DNA of 44,678 nt from a virus. The position numbers and the translations under genes are program-made. The number at the start of each line of letters is the position of its first letter. Within the stretch, counting starts at the first letter, position 1. Positions 10,959 to 18,983 of this stretch are shown piece after piece. Below the pieces are notes generated by a model. The model saw only the letters and a program-made list of their open reading frames with translations. It searched no databases and was not told the origin of the DNA. The DNA is taken from IMG/VR virus record IMGVR_UViG_3300009034_000076, positions 1 through 44,678 of that record; one strand, given 5' to 3'.

Positions 10959-12740
10959 ATGCCATATATAACTAATTATGGACAAAAATTATTAGATAAC
11001 CTGAGAAAAACCGAATTTGTGGCTGTAGATACGGAAACCATATCCTTGACTGACAAGACGATGGTGGGCTTCAGTGCGGCCTATGGCGATGCGGTTTTTT
11101 ATGTTCCGGTTTTAGATAGGTTTTTGGATGTCATGCCTACGATAAAGGCGAGGAATCTTTTAAACCATATTCTTAAAAATTGTCATGTGATATTCCACAA
11201 TTCTTCTTTCGATATCCCAGTGCTTGAAAAATTCGGGGTGACGATACCGGAAAAATTCTATGAGGATACAGTCGTGATTGCCAATCTCGTCAATGAGAAT
11301 ATGCAGCATGGTCTTAAAAAACTAACCAAGAAATACTTTGATTACGAGATGACTGAATTGAAGGAGATTTGCGGCATAGGGAAAAGAAGGGTTGGATTCC
11401 ATGAAGTTGAATCCAAGAACAAAATCGAATATGCATGTGACGATGCCGAATATACTTTAAAGTTATTTAAATTGCTTATGGAATATTTAAAAAGAGACTT
11501 GCCAAGTTATAAAGTTTACGCCGAGATAGAGCGCCCATTGTTAAATGTAGTTGCCTCTATGCATTCTGGCGGTATCAGGATAAACATGACCGAAGTCATG
11601 AAAATTTCTAGTATTTGCAAAAACAAAATAGATAATGATGAAATCAAATTGAAAATGCTAATGGGTAATGTTAATTTTAATAGCACAAAACAACTTAGGG
11701 AATACTTTATTGACAAATGTCATATGCCGATGATAAAACAAAGCGAAAAAACCGGCGCGGCTTCGGTGGATAAAGAGGTTTTAGAAAAATACGCCGAGAC
11801 AAATAATGAGGCTAAACTTCTGCTCGAATACAGGAAATACTCGAAAATATATTCTACTTTTGTTCCGGCTCTCACACCGGCAAACTGGGACTCTCAGACT
11901 ATGACAGGCTATATCCATGCCTCGTTCAATCAGGTTGGTACTGTAAGCGGCAGATTCAGCAGTAGTCGTCCGAACATGCAGAATATTCCCAGGGATGACG
12001 AAGAACTGGAGATACGGAAAGCAATAATCCCGGACGAAGGTCATGTGTTCATCGGGGCTGACTATTCTCAGATAGAGCTCAGAGTATTGGCGCATTTCAG
12101 TCAAGATGCTGGCCTATTGCGATCTTACAGAAATGGATTGGACATCCATCAACAAACTGCGAATGCCCTTGGAATTGGTAGGCAAGAAGCCAAAACTATT
12201 AATTTCGGCCTCGTCTACGGAATGAGAAACAGGACCTTGGCAAAGCAGATAAAGGTGCCTGCGGACGAGGCCCAACGGTATATCGACAAGTATTTCGAGA
12301 CCTATCCCGGAATCAGGAAATTCTGGGAAGACGCGGAAAAGCAGTTCAGAGATCAGGGATATGTCCAAACCGTCTCAGGACGTAAAAGAAGGCGCTCACA
12401 GCATTTCTTCACGAAAGACGACTATGAGCAGGGGGCCGAGATTCGTAGCGCCACGAACGCCATCATACAGGGTTCTGCTGCGGATTTGATTAAAATGGCA
12501 ATGATTTCAATGCACAGGCGACTAAGAGAATTTGATGCCAAGCTGATTTTGACGGTGCACGACGAGGTATTGGTCTCGTGTTCAATGAAATACGCCAAGT
12601 GCTGTCATGATATAGTCAAGAGCAGTATGCTGAAGGTCGGGGAATGCCTTTCGGTCCCGGTCGAGGTGGACACGAAGTTCGGAAGGACGTGGGCGGAGGC
12701 TCACGGGAAGGGCATTAAATTAGAGGAACTAAATGCATAA
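10959..12740 (+). CDS. polA: Family A DNA polymerase with 3'-5' exonuclease
   Basis: 593 residues. Exonuclease: VAVDTET (Exo I, near 20), FHNSSFDIP (Exo II, near 83), YACDDAEYTLKLF (Exo III, near 154). Polymerase: motif A DYSQIELRVLAH (near 368), motif B RQEAKTINFGLVYG (near 407), motif C LTVHDEVLV (near 528). No 5'-nuclease domain, as in many viral PolA. It would be the replicase with the primase-helicase at 36956. Family A enzymes are not the usual archaeal replicase, so origin from bacterial phages is likely if the host is archaeal. It overlaps the next gene by 8 bases. Confidence 0.97.
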   Translation: MPYITNYGQKLLDNLRKTEFVAVDTETISLTDKTMVGFSAAYGDAVFYVPVLDRFLDVMPTIKARNLLNHILKNCHVIFHNSSFDIPVLEKFGVTIPEKFYEDTVVIANLVNENMQHGLKKLTKKYFDYEMTELKEICGIGKRRVGFHEVESKNKIEYACDDAEYTLKLFKLLMEYLKRDLPSYKVYAEIERPLLNVVASMHSGGIRINMTEVMKISSICKNKIDNDEIKLKMLMGNVNFNSTKQLREYFIDKCHMPMIKQSEKTGAASVDKEVLEKYAETNNEAKLLLEYRKYSKIYSTFVPALTPANWDSQTMTGYIHASFNQVGTVSGRFSSSRPNMQNIPRDDEELEIRKAIIPDEGHVFIGADYSQIELRVLAHFSQDAGLLRSYRNGLDIHQQTANALGIGRQEAKTINFGLVYGMRNRTLAKQIKVPADEAQRYIDKYFETYPGIRKFWEDAEKQFRDQGYVQTVSGRKRRRSQHFFTKDDYEQGAEIRSATNAIIQGSAADLIKMAMISMHRRLREFDAKLILTVHDEVLVSCSMKYAKCCHDIVKSSMLKVGECLSVPVEVDTKFGRTWAEAHGKGIKLEELNA

Positions 12741-12933
12741 GGACAAACTCAAGGGGCATCATGTCACGTATATTGACAAAGATGGTAAGTTTAGAACCGG
12801 GAAGGTCGTCAGAATTGTCGGGAAAACCCTCACCGTGGCGAATGTGTTTGGGGAAAAAACCCGCATACACCCTGACAAAAGGAAGATATTCGGTCGTCAA
12901 CTCAAGAAGAAGATAGAGGAGATACAATGGTGA
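12733..12933 (+). CDS. Small basic beta protein
   Basis: 66 residues, about 30% Lys/Arg. VTYIDKDGKFRTGKVVRIVG and TVANVFGEK suggest an SH3/KOW-like barrel with a basic tail. Overlaps polA at its start and the methyltransferase at its end, so co-translated. Perhaps DNA- or RNA-binding. Confidence 0.5.
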   Translation: MHKDKLKGHHVTYIDKDGKFRTGKVVRIVGKTLTVANVFGEKTRIHPDKRKIFGRQLKKKIEEIQW

Positions 12934-13364
12934 TAAAATACATAAAAAAGACACATGATGATTGGGAAACACCGAAAGAAATTCTTAACATTATTAAAAA
13001 CGATTATTTTGGAGGGCATAATTTTTTTGATCCATGTCCACTTAGAGCTAAATTCGATGGTTTAAAAATTCCATGGAAAAAGCGTAACTTTGTTAATCCT
13101 CCTTATACTCCCGAATTAAAAGAAGCATTTATTATTAAAGCGTTCTATGAGATGCTTAAAGGAAAACACATTGTTATGTTGTTGCCTGTCTTTACCTCTA
13201 CAAATATTTTCCACAGTATTATTTTACCTTATGCAAACATAAAATTTATATACAAAAGAGTTAAATTTAAAGGAATAAATAGTTATGGAAAATATGTGAC
13301 AGATATAGCAAGTGCAGTCGGTAGCATGCTTGTTGAGTTTAAAATTGAAAGTGATATTATATGA
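12927..13364 (+). CDS. Phage-type DNA N6-adenine methyltransferase
   Basis: 145 residues. DDWETPKEIL, then FFDPCPL, FVNPPYTPELK and HIVMLLPVFTST match the compact Dam-like methyltransferases of phages; NPPY is catalytic motif IV. It probably modifies adenine to protect viral DNA from restriction. No cognate endonuclease is nearby. AT-richer than the neighbouring polymerase gene. Confidence 0.75.
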   Translation: MVIKYIKKTHDDWETPKEILNIIKNDYFGGHNFFDPCPLRAKFDGLKIPWKKRNFVNPPYTPELKEAFIIKAFYEMLKGKHIVMLLPVFTSTNIFHSIILPYANIKFIYKRVKFKGINSYGKYVTDIASAVGSMLVEFKIESDII

Positions 13365-13627
13365 TATTGTTCATAGCAGACATATTGGGTGCCGCCGGGA
13401 TGTTTTTCTTCTTGCATGCTGAGATATTGCAGTTGAGAAAAATCCTGAGAAAGAGAACAGTGAAAAGCCTCAGTTACAATACATATAAATGCAAGATAGC
13501 CGCGGCAGTTCTCACATTAGGATGCCTTGGACTGCCTGGTCTGTGGCTCGCTTTCGGCATCTTGTTCGCAGAATTGATAATATTAGTGGTTATTATTAGG
13601 CTTATGCGAAAATACAGAGGAAAATGA
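13361..13627 (+). CDS. SemiSWEET / PQ-loop-like membrane protein
   Basis: 88 residues with three hydrophobic segments (about 3-18, 47-62 and 64-80). After the first, ILQLRKILRKRTVKSLSYNT resembles the PQ-loop segment of SemiSWEET-type half transporters, with Leu in place of the usual PQ pair. Such proteins dimerise to pass small sugars or amino acids. It sits at the head of a group of glycan- and nucleotide-modifying genes. Overlaps both neighbours. Confidence 0.5.
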   Translation: MILFIADILGAAGMFFFLHAEILQLRKILRKRTVKSLSYNTYKCKIAAAVLTLGCLGLPGLWLAFGILFAELIILVVIIRLMRKYRGK

Positions 13628-14088
13628 TGGTTAAAGTCTTATATTTGGCGCATAACTTTGAATTGCGGAAGAATATTAGAAAGTGGGAATTGCGGATGGA
13701 GAGCAAATACAATATGATTCTTGACAACCCATTCTATGATAATCCCAATAGAATACAGGATATGAAGATACTTGACAGTTATAAAGATGGGAGTGCTGAA
13801 CAGAGAAAATATCTTATGTCCAGAGATTCTGAGTCCATTGTGGAAGACGATTTGGAGAAAATCAGGAAGAGCGATGGAATTGTGGCTTTCGCTAATGAAA
13901 CGACAATGGGGACGCCGATGGAAATCTTCTTTGCCTCCAGGATTCTAAGGATGCCGGTCTACATTATCACAAAAAAATATCCATATCATCCATGGGTGAA
14001 AAAACATGCCACCAAGATATTTCCAAACAGGACAGCATTCGAGGAATATACGAAAAAGAAATTCGGGTTAAGGCATGGACTATGCTGA
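13627..14088 (+). CDS. Nucleoside 2-deoxyribosyltransferase-like protein
   Basis: 153 residues. VLYLAHNFELRKNI at the start, then EKIRKSDGIVAFANE and TMGTPMEIFFASRILRMPVYII, match the NDT/Rossmann-like family; Glu in TPMEIFFA corresponds to the catalytic Glu. A HPW segment follows. Members swap bases on deoxynucleosides or cleave nucleotide N-glycosidic bonds. It could salvage nucleosides or act on a nucleotide signal; the sequence does not decide. ATG at 13627 is preferred to 13624. Confidence 0.6.
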   Translation: MVKVLYLAHNFELRKNIRKWELRMESKYNMILDNPFYDNPNRIQDMKILDSYKDGSAEQRKYLMSRDSESIVEDDLEKIRKSDGIVAFANETTMGTPMEIFFASRILRMPVYIITKKYPYHPWVKKHATKIFPNRTAFEEYTKKKFGLRHGLC

Positions 14089-14255
14089 TAATAGGCTTCT
14101 GGATGAAAAATAGGAGAATCTACAAAGCATACCTGAACACGAGTATAAAATGGATTTCCGTTTACGAGGCGGGGAGCGAACGGCTTATCTACACGAAATA
14201 TAATTTAACAAATACCGAGATAATTCAATATAAGAATAGGATAAAAAAACTATGA
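14082..14255 (+). CDS. Unknown small protein
   Basis: 57 residues, basic and aromatic (FWMKNRRIYKAYLNT, WISVYEAGSERLIYTKY), strand-like. It starts inside the end of the previous gene (ATGCTGA overlap). The frame is open from 13992, but the internal start has better context. Unknown. Confidence 0.45.
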   Translation: MLIIGFWMKNRRIYKAYLNTSIKWISVYEAGSERLIYTKYNLTNTEIIQYKNRIKKL

Positions 14256-14264
14256 GGTAAATAA

Positions 14265-14435
14265 ATGATTGAAGTTAAAATAAAATATATGTTAAGTGCA
14301 ACATGCGGAACTACAATGGATAAAGTATTGAATCTGGCTATCGATAAGCTTTTACACCATAAAGCAGATATCGTTGAATTTGAGTTCAATGACTATAAAT
14401 ATAAAATAACAAAGGAAAAGATAGACAAATGGTAG
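14265..14435 (+). CDS. Unknown small protein
   Basis: 56 residues. Strand, helix, strand pattern (IEVKIKYML, DKVLNLAIDKLLHH, DIVEFEFNDYKYKI). GAGG lies about 8 bases upstream. Overlaps the LicD-like gene by 7 bases. Confidence 0.45.
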   Translation: MIEVKIKYMLSATCGTTMDKVLNLAIDKLLHHKADIVEFEFNDYKYKITKEKIDKW

Positions 14436-15025
14436 AGCACAAGTGGATTAAAGAATCATTAATAGCATTCAAAAAGGTCATGGGAAAGAATGGAATTCCA
14501 TTCTGGCTCGAATATGGAACGCAGCTTGGAGCAGTGAGAGATGGAGAGATTATCCCATGGGACTTGGATGGGGATGTCGGAGTCTGGCTGAAGGACATAC
14601 CTAGAATGAAGGATGCCGAACAGGATTTTCGAGCAAACGGAATGTACATAGCATTTCAGCCAGGGCATGCCTTTCTGAACTACATGGTGGCCAAGGAGAA
14701 GAAGGTCTATCTGGCCACCTTGGACATTTACACTTTTACATTCAAGGAATACAAGAAGAAGGTATGGTTGGTCAGAATAGAGAACGGCGAGACATATGAC
14801 GTGAGGTCTCCGGGGCGATATTACCTGACCTTTAGAATTATCAAGCTATTTGGCGAGCTGTTCCATGTCCCGACTGAGGCCGAGAAGGCGCTCGAGTTCG
14901 CATACGGGAAGGAATGGAGAACCCCGATAAAGAAGGCCGGGGTATCCATCCAGATCGGCAAGCTTACGCCCAGGCAGTTGAACAAGGGCGGAAGGACTCA
15001 TCACAAGAAACTGGAGGATTTGTAA
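14429..15025 (+). CDS. LicD-family phosphotransferase
   Basis: 198 residues. FWLEYGTQLGAVRDGEIIPW then DLDGDVGVW is the LicD/fukutin-type nucleotidyltransferase signature, with the metal-binding DxD in DLDGD. LicD proteins move phosphocholine (or a similar phospho-alcohol) from a CDP carrier to a glycan. The gene ends directly before a cytidylyltransferase that could supply that carrier. C-terminal 50 residues are basic. Probably decorates host or virion glycans; the exact group is unknown. Confidence 0.8.
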   Translation: MVEHKWIKESLIAFKKVMGKNGIPFWLEYGTQLGAVRDGEIIPWDLDGDVGVWLKDIPRMKDAEQDFRANGMYIAFQPGHAFLNYMVAKEKKVYLATLDIYTFTFKEYKKKVWLVRIENGETYDVRSPGRYYLTFRIIKLFGELFHVPTEAEKALEFAYGKEWRTPIKKAGVSIQIGKLTPRQLNKGGRTHHKKLEDL

Positions 15026-15439
15026 ATGAAGACAGGAATAATATTCGGATGCTGGGACCTCTTTCATGTCGGACACCTCAGGGTGCTCAAGAAGGCGAGT
15101 TTTTATTGCGACAAGCTGTACATAGGTGTCTTCTCTGATTCTGTAGTAGAGAAATACAAAGGGGAACGTCCGATAATTTCTGAAAGGGACAGGTGGGAGA
15201 TAGTCCATAGCCTCAAACTGGATTGCCCCGTAGCGGCAGTTATCGTAAACGAAAGAAAACCCCAGAATCTGATGGTCGACTACCTATTTGTCAGCGAGAG
15301 ATTGAAAGACAAAAAATTACACATGATAGATGACTGCTTCAGGGGTAAAGTAGTCTATCTTGAATACACTGCTCGGATATCAGGTAATTCGATTAAACGC
15401 CAGATAAGATTAAGAACCCTGGGACAAAAGTATGATTAA
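15026..15439 (+). CDS. Cytidylyltransferase (TagD / choline-phosphate type)
   Basis: 137 residues. GCWDLFHVGHLRVLKKA carries the HxGH site, and ISGNSIKRQIR the C-terminal ISxxxIxxRI site of the TagD/choline-phosphate/FAD-synthase family; ISERDRWEIV is the usual middle helix. It makes CDP-activated alcohols from CTP and a phospho-alcohol. It starts right after licD's stop, so the pair probably works in sequence. Substrate cannot be read from the sequence. Confidence 0.85.
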   Translation: MKTGIIFGCWDLFHVGHLRVLKKASFYCDKLYIGVFSDSVVEKYKGERPIISERDRWEIVHSLKLDCPVAAVIVNERKPQNLMVDYLFVSERLKDKKLHMIDDCFRGKVVYLEYTARISGNSIKRQIRLRTLGQKYD

Positions 15440-16025
15440 AGAACGTTATAAAATTACTTATAAAGATTTTCTCATGCTGAAAAAAACAGGTAAACAGAAA
15501 AATACCAAGCTGGCTAAATACGACTTTACGAATACAATAGTTATAAAACCTTGGGGAATGGAATATTTGTTTATGGAAAATAAGGAATGCTGTGGATGGA
15601 TGCTCCATATCAATAAGCATTATGGGACATCTCTCCATTGTCACAGGACAAAACAGACTGCGGTATATGTCATAAGCGGAATACTGCTCTTGACAACAAT
15701 AAGAAAGAGACAATTGCTGCAACCAGGCGACATGGTGCTGATAGACAAAGAGGTATTTCATGCTATGGGAGCCATGAAAGACGATACGAGGGTGATAGAA
15801 CTTGAGATGCTATCCAGCAAAACCGATTCGATAAGGGCCGTGGATTACTGGAAACGGACGGGAGAACCCTATGAGTCAAAATGTCTTTTAATGACACTCC
15901 AAAATAAAAAATTAGATTTCAAAAAATTTGAGTTAGCAATGAAAGAAGTTTATGAAATTTTTACACAAAGCAATAAATCCTCCGTTAAGAAGGAGAGGGA
16001 TAAAGGAAAAGAGGTAAAAACCTGA
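15432..16025 (+). CDS. Cupin protein, sugar-phosphate isomerase-like
   Basis: 197 residues. IVIKPWGMEYLF, SLHCHRTKQTAVYVISG and LQPGDMVLIDKEVFHAMGA form one cupin barrel; the two His, Lys/Thr-Gln and the later His fit the metal site. The KPWG opening is typical of the cupin part of mannose-6-phosphate isomerase/GDP-mannose pyrophosphorylase. C-terminal 50 residues are basic and disordered. It overlaps the cytidylyltransferase by 8 bases, so it belongs to the same modification module. It ends the left + operon. Confidence 0.75.
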   Translation: MIKERYKITYKDFLMLKKTGKQKNTKLAKYDFTNTIVIKPWGMEYLFMENKECCGWMLHINKHYGTSLHCHRTKQTAVYVISGILLLTTIRKRQLLQPGDMVLIDKEVFHAMGAMKDDTRVIELEMLSSKTDSIRAVDYWKRTGEPYESKCLLMTLQNKKLDFKKFELAMKEVYEIFTQSNKSSVKKERDKGKEVKT

Positions 16026-16040
16026 ATCCCTTTCCCTCTA
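15994..16040. terminator. Convergent imperfect hairpin
   Basis: AGAGGGA-TAAAGG (15994-16006) pairs with CCCTTT-CCCTCT (16028-16039) across the stop of the cupin gene, with a smaller AGGT/ACCT hairpin in the loop. It lies where the left + operon meets the end of the late - operon (gene end 16038), so it may end transcription from both sides. Confidence 0.4.
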
Positions 16041-16133
16041 TTCTTTATAGAATAAGTCTAGCACTTTTTTTATGAATGTGACGGCCCCGGCAAAAGCGAG
16101 TCCTGCCAAGATGCCTATGAATATTATAATCAT
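16038..16133 (-). CDS. Membrane minipeptide at the end of the late operon
   Basis: 31 residues: MIIIIFIGILAGLAFAGAV, one membrane helix, then a basic tail (KKVLDLFYKE). Its ATG overlaps the TGA of the next upstream gene (ATGA). That coupling and its composition support a real gene. Last gene of the late operon, probably part of the exit/membrane cluster. Confidence 0.55.
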   Translation of the reverse strand: MIIIFIGILAGLAFAGAVTFIKKVLDLFYKE

Positions 16134-16312
16134 TTTTTCAGTTCTTCTTTTGTTATCAACCGCAGTATGAAATTTATCACACCTAATGCTCCAAGTTGTA
16201 CTTCTGGCGATATTACATATTCAGTTTCGCATTGTATTATTATAACCGCTATTGCTATGACATTAAGCCATAGAGTTTTACTCAAATACCAAGATTTCAT
16301 AAATTTATCCAC
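16130..16312 (-). CDS. Holin-like small membrane protein
   Basis: 60 residues. After MDKFMKSWYLSKTLW, two hydrophobic segments (about 15-28 and 38-50) with a charged end (LITKEELKK). Size, topology and position after the tail genes fit a phage holin-like protein. No endolysin is seen, so a role in exit is inferred from position. Confidence 0.5.
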   Translation of the reverse strand: MDKFMKSWYLSKTLWLNVIAIAVIIIQCETEYVISPEVQLGALGVINFILRLITKEELKK

Positions 16313-16324
16313 TCCTTATATATT

Positions 16325-16558
16325 TTATATTATTTGAAAGATTCCAATCAATGTAATGGTTATCGCAAAGAACCACATGAGCAGTCTCGTCTTCATCTTC
16401 ATGATCCCGACATCACCGCGTAATTCCATTATCTCCTTGATAATCCAGAGATTCATGTCTTTGTTTGGAAGACGCAATGACGAATTACCGTTTTCTTCGC
16501 GAAACTTTTTGGCTAGCTCTCTTATTGCTTTTATTGTTTCGTTCAGCTCGCTTTTCAT
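16325..16558 (-). CDS. Coil plus C-terminal membrane helix (XhlA-like)
   Basis: 77 residues: a helical charged N-terminal part (ELNETIKAIRELAKKF), then NLWIIKEIMELRGDV, then a single membrane helix at the end (LLMWFFAITITLIGIFQII). The layout resembles phage XhlA-type lysis helpers. Overlaps the upstream gene by 74 bases in another frame. Confidence 0.5.
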   Translation of the reverse strand: MKSELNETIKAIRELAKKFREENGNSSLRLPNKDMNLWIIKEIMELRGDVGIMKMKTRLLMWFFAITITLIGIFQII

Positions 16559-16775
16559 ATTTTTCCGTCTCCTTGGACTTATTTTTATCGACTGTTTTTT
16601 GTTGTGTTGGTTGCTCTTTCTTTTTGGTCTGCTCTTGTTGCAGTTCTCGTTGTATTCTAATTCGCAAAGAACAGATTTTAAAGCCCACGATTGGCTTGAC
16701 TTCTACCTTATCTAATATGGCATCCAATGCCTGTATTTCCTCTTTATCTATATCTACTAATACCATAAATTTCAA
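16485..16775 (-). CDS. Basic disordered protein
   Basis: 96 residues. The first 35 form a small domain (FMVLVDIDKEEIQALDAIL, GFKICSL); the rest is Lys/Gln/Glu-rich and probably disordered, ending QKVSRRKR. Overlaps the fibre gene stop. Unknown role near the fibre and membrane genes. Confidence 0.5.
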   Translation of the reverse strand: MKFMVLVDIDKEEIQALDAILDKVEVKPIVGFKICSLRIRIQRELQQEQTKKKEQPTQQKTVDKNKSKETEKYEKRAERNNKSNKRASQKVSRRKR

Positions 16776-17989
16776 CTCTTTTTCTTTAACGCCTTAATGT
16801 TTGTCCCGTCAAATACGTGTATCGGACTTGCATCACCATCAGTCGTGGCAACCGTGTCGATACCAATTATCTCGGTTCCGTCAAAAACTTGGACAAATGA
16901 AGTATCATCCCTGCACAGTTCGATATTGTCCGTGCCATCGAAATAGTACATGTTCGAGCCTGTGCATTCAGTCACCTGCGATTCCTCTCCCCCGAATGCG
17001 AGAAACGTAGACGGGTCATTTTGCGTGTTATAAGAGGTGCTTATCCAATTGCCACTGAGCATTGCTGATGAAAATCTTATCTCGTCCATATCGCCATGTA
17101 GTGCAGTAGTGAAATCATATTTTGTGGCTATCGCACTCCTGCCATAAGCAAGGGGTGTTATAGTTCCAACGGCTAAACTTCCAGCATTTGCACCGTCATA
17201 ATATCCCTGAGTTACATTGTCATCGTCAACTTTAACAACAAAATGATGAAAGTTAACAAGGTCATCAGGATTATCTTTTAGTTGTATGAATTTTGCACCG
17301 CCGCCATCCGAAATATACCACTTTATTTCAGTTTCAGAGACGTCATAGTATAATATTCCATTAAATTCATCGCGAAAATCAAGGACAATTTGGTCACTTC
17401 CCGAATATGTATCAAACTTAATCCATGTTTCTGCTGTTATAGGCGGAAAGCCATAATCAACGGTGTTGTAAAATCCGCCATTATTGTCGCCGTCAAAACT
17501 TACCGCGTATCCGATTTTACCGGTTTGCTGCCAAACTGGAGGGTCTGTGGATACACCCCAATTCCTGCCAGTTTGACTAGAATCATTTAAAGGTGCTCCT
17601 GAATCATGCATATGGAAAACGCCGACATAATTTGCATTCCAAGTTAGTGAAGTCGATGGATTAGCTCCGACACCTGCTTTGCCATAATACATGTAGAAAT
17701 CCGTATCTACCGCTGCGCTAATTGCCGGTAATTTTACATGCATAATGATTTCGCCAGTCGTGTTTATATATCTCTCTATCTCATGTTTAAGTTGTACAGT
17801 CTCCGCCGCGTTGGTAAATATAATATCCCATCCACTTGCATGCTGAACATGCCCACCATTGCCGACATCTTTTAAATCCACATCTGTCTTACTGACCAAT
17901 ACCGGAAAATCGACCTCATCTCCGGCAACCTGGCCGTTTTGAATAGTTATCTTTTCCTTGTAGCCATAGGTGGCATCAAACCATGCCAT
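16772..17989 (-). CDS. Tail fibre/adhesin with DUF2341 and LamG domains
   Basis: 405 residues. The first 115 (WFDATYGYKEKITI ... FYMYYGKAG) match DUF2341-type jelly-roll modules. Residues about 120-340 are a LamG/concanavalin-like sheet domain (GYAVSFDGDN, ITAETWIKF, HHFVVKVDD, GDMDEIRFSS). The end repeats a short unit three times: YFDGTDNI, VFDGTEII, VFDGTNIK. Such domains bind glycans, so this is the best receptor-binding candidate. It is the last large gene of the tail block. Confidence 0.7.
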   Translation of the reverse strand: MAWFDATYGYKEKITIQNGQVAGDEVDFPVLVSKTDVDLKDVGNGGHVQHASGWDIIFTNAAETVQLKHEIERYINTTGEIIMHVKLPAISAAVDTDFYMYYGKAGVGANPSTSLTWNANYVGVFHMHDSGAPLNDSSQTGRNWGVSTDPPVWQQTGKIGYAVSFDGDNNGGFYNTVDYGFPPITAETWIKFDTYSGSDQIVLDFRDEFNGILYYDVSETEIKWYISDGGGAKFIQLKDNPDDLVNFHHFVVKVDDDNVTQGYYDGANAGSLAVGTITPLAYGRSAIATKYDFTTALHGDMDEIRFSSAMLSGNWISTSYNTQNDPSTFLAFGGEESQVTECTGSNMYYFDGTDNIELCRDDTSFVQVFDGTEIIGIDTVATTDGDASPIHVFDGTNIKALKKKS

Positions 17990-17991
17990 AA

Positions 17992-18474
17992 TTATTCCAC
18001 TGTTGTCTTTCCTATTATTTTATATCCCAAAGTTGTAGTTGTTTTCTGCCATACTTTTATTGTATATGTGTCAGCATTGTCACCGGTTGTTCCTTTCACA
18101 GCAATAATGATACCGCTCTTATTTTTCTGATTGATTGTCTCAATTTCTATGAAATCTAAATTAAATGCGGTTTTAATGCTCGCCAGTTTAGACTCTACCA
18201 AGTCTTTAAACGAAGTATTATCTGATTCTAATTTGGGACCGCCATAATGCCAGTCATAGTCAAAACTCTCAGTATCTATATATACTAACTTGTGGCTAAA
18301 AGTGGAACCGCCATTGACCAGATGTTTGATATTCAGCAATTTCGCGACAAAGCCGCACGGTGCTTCTTCTTCTTGTTCTGTTCGCACTTGATATGATACG
18401 GCCAATACTAAATCTTTGGTAAGTAACTCGTCAATCGCTTCTTGTAATGCTTCTTCTATACTATTATTTGTCAT
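17992..18474 (-). CDS. Tail-end protein, unknown
   Basis: 160 residues, starting MTNNSIEEALQEAIDELLTK then mainly strands (LVLAVSYQVRT, HKLVYIDTESFDYDW, IIIAVKGTTG). It lies between the fibre and other tail proteins with short spacing. Probably baseplate or fibre attachment, from position only. Confidence 0.5.
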   Translation of the reverse strand: MTNNSIEEALQEAIDELLTKDLVLAVSYQVRTEQEEEAPCGFVAKLLNIKHLVNGGSTFSHKLVYIDTESFDYDWHYGGPKLESDNTSFKDLVESKLASIKTAFNLDFIEIETINQKNKSGIIIAVKGTTGDNADTYTIKVWQKTTTTLGYKIIGKTTVE

Positions 18475-18495
18475 GTAAATTCTCCTTTTTTAATC

Positions 18496-18972
18496 TTAAA
18501 CTAAATCCGTCCTGAACCAAATTTGTCCCGTACACGTAGGTGCTGATGGGTCACTTGTCCTGAGTTCAAGGACAAAGTTATGAGCATCAAGGCAATGAAA
18601 GTCAAAGTGCATGTCAGTTCCACTATCTATCTCAAACAATACCTCATCGGTACATGTGCTAACTTCAAACCGCCCGCCTGAATCCTTGATTTTAATAGTG
18701 ACTCCCGAATTCCCCTCCATTTCCAGTACGGGGCAAAGATCATAGCTATTCGCGAAAATATGCAACTTGTCGCCTGTATCGGCTCCGCCATATGCCTCTG
18801 AAATAATTCCATTTATGTCAAATTTGAATACCTGTCCAGTTTCGGCGGAGCAGTTATCGTACATTATGAACGTAACTTCGCTTTTTTCCGGGCATTTAAC
18901 ATAAGCGACCATTGCATTCCATTCTGCATAAGTAATACAATCCTCTGCTGTTTGAACATCGTCCCATGCCAT
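18496..18972 (-). CDS. Tail-end beta protein with cysteines
   Basis: 158 residues. Begins MAWDDVQTAEDCITYAEWNA; Cys recur (KCPEK, DNCSA, LCPV, STCTD, HCLD, PTCTG). Strand-rich (FKFDINGI, VTIKIKDSG). Probably a structural tail or fibre protein. The Cys content matches the capsid and other tail proteins here. Confidence 0.5.
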   Translation of the reverse strand: MAWDDVQTAEDCITYAEWNAMVAYVKCPEKSEVTFIMYDNCSAETGQVFKFDINGIISEAYGGADTGDKLHIFANSYDLCPVLEMEGNSGVTIKIKDSGGRFEVSTCTDEVLFEIDSGTDMHFDFHCLDAHNFVLELRTSDPSAPTCTGQIWFRTDLV

Positions 18973-18983
18973 TTAAACACCTT

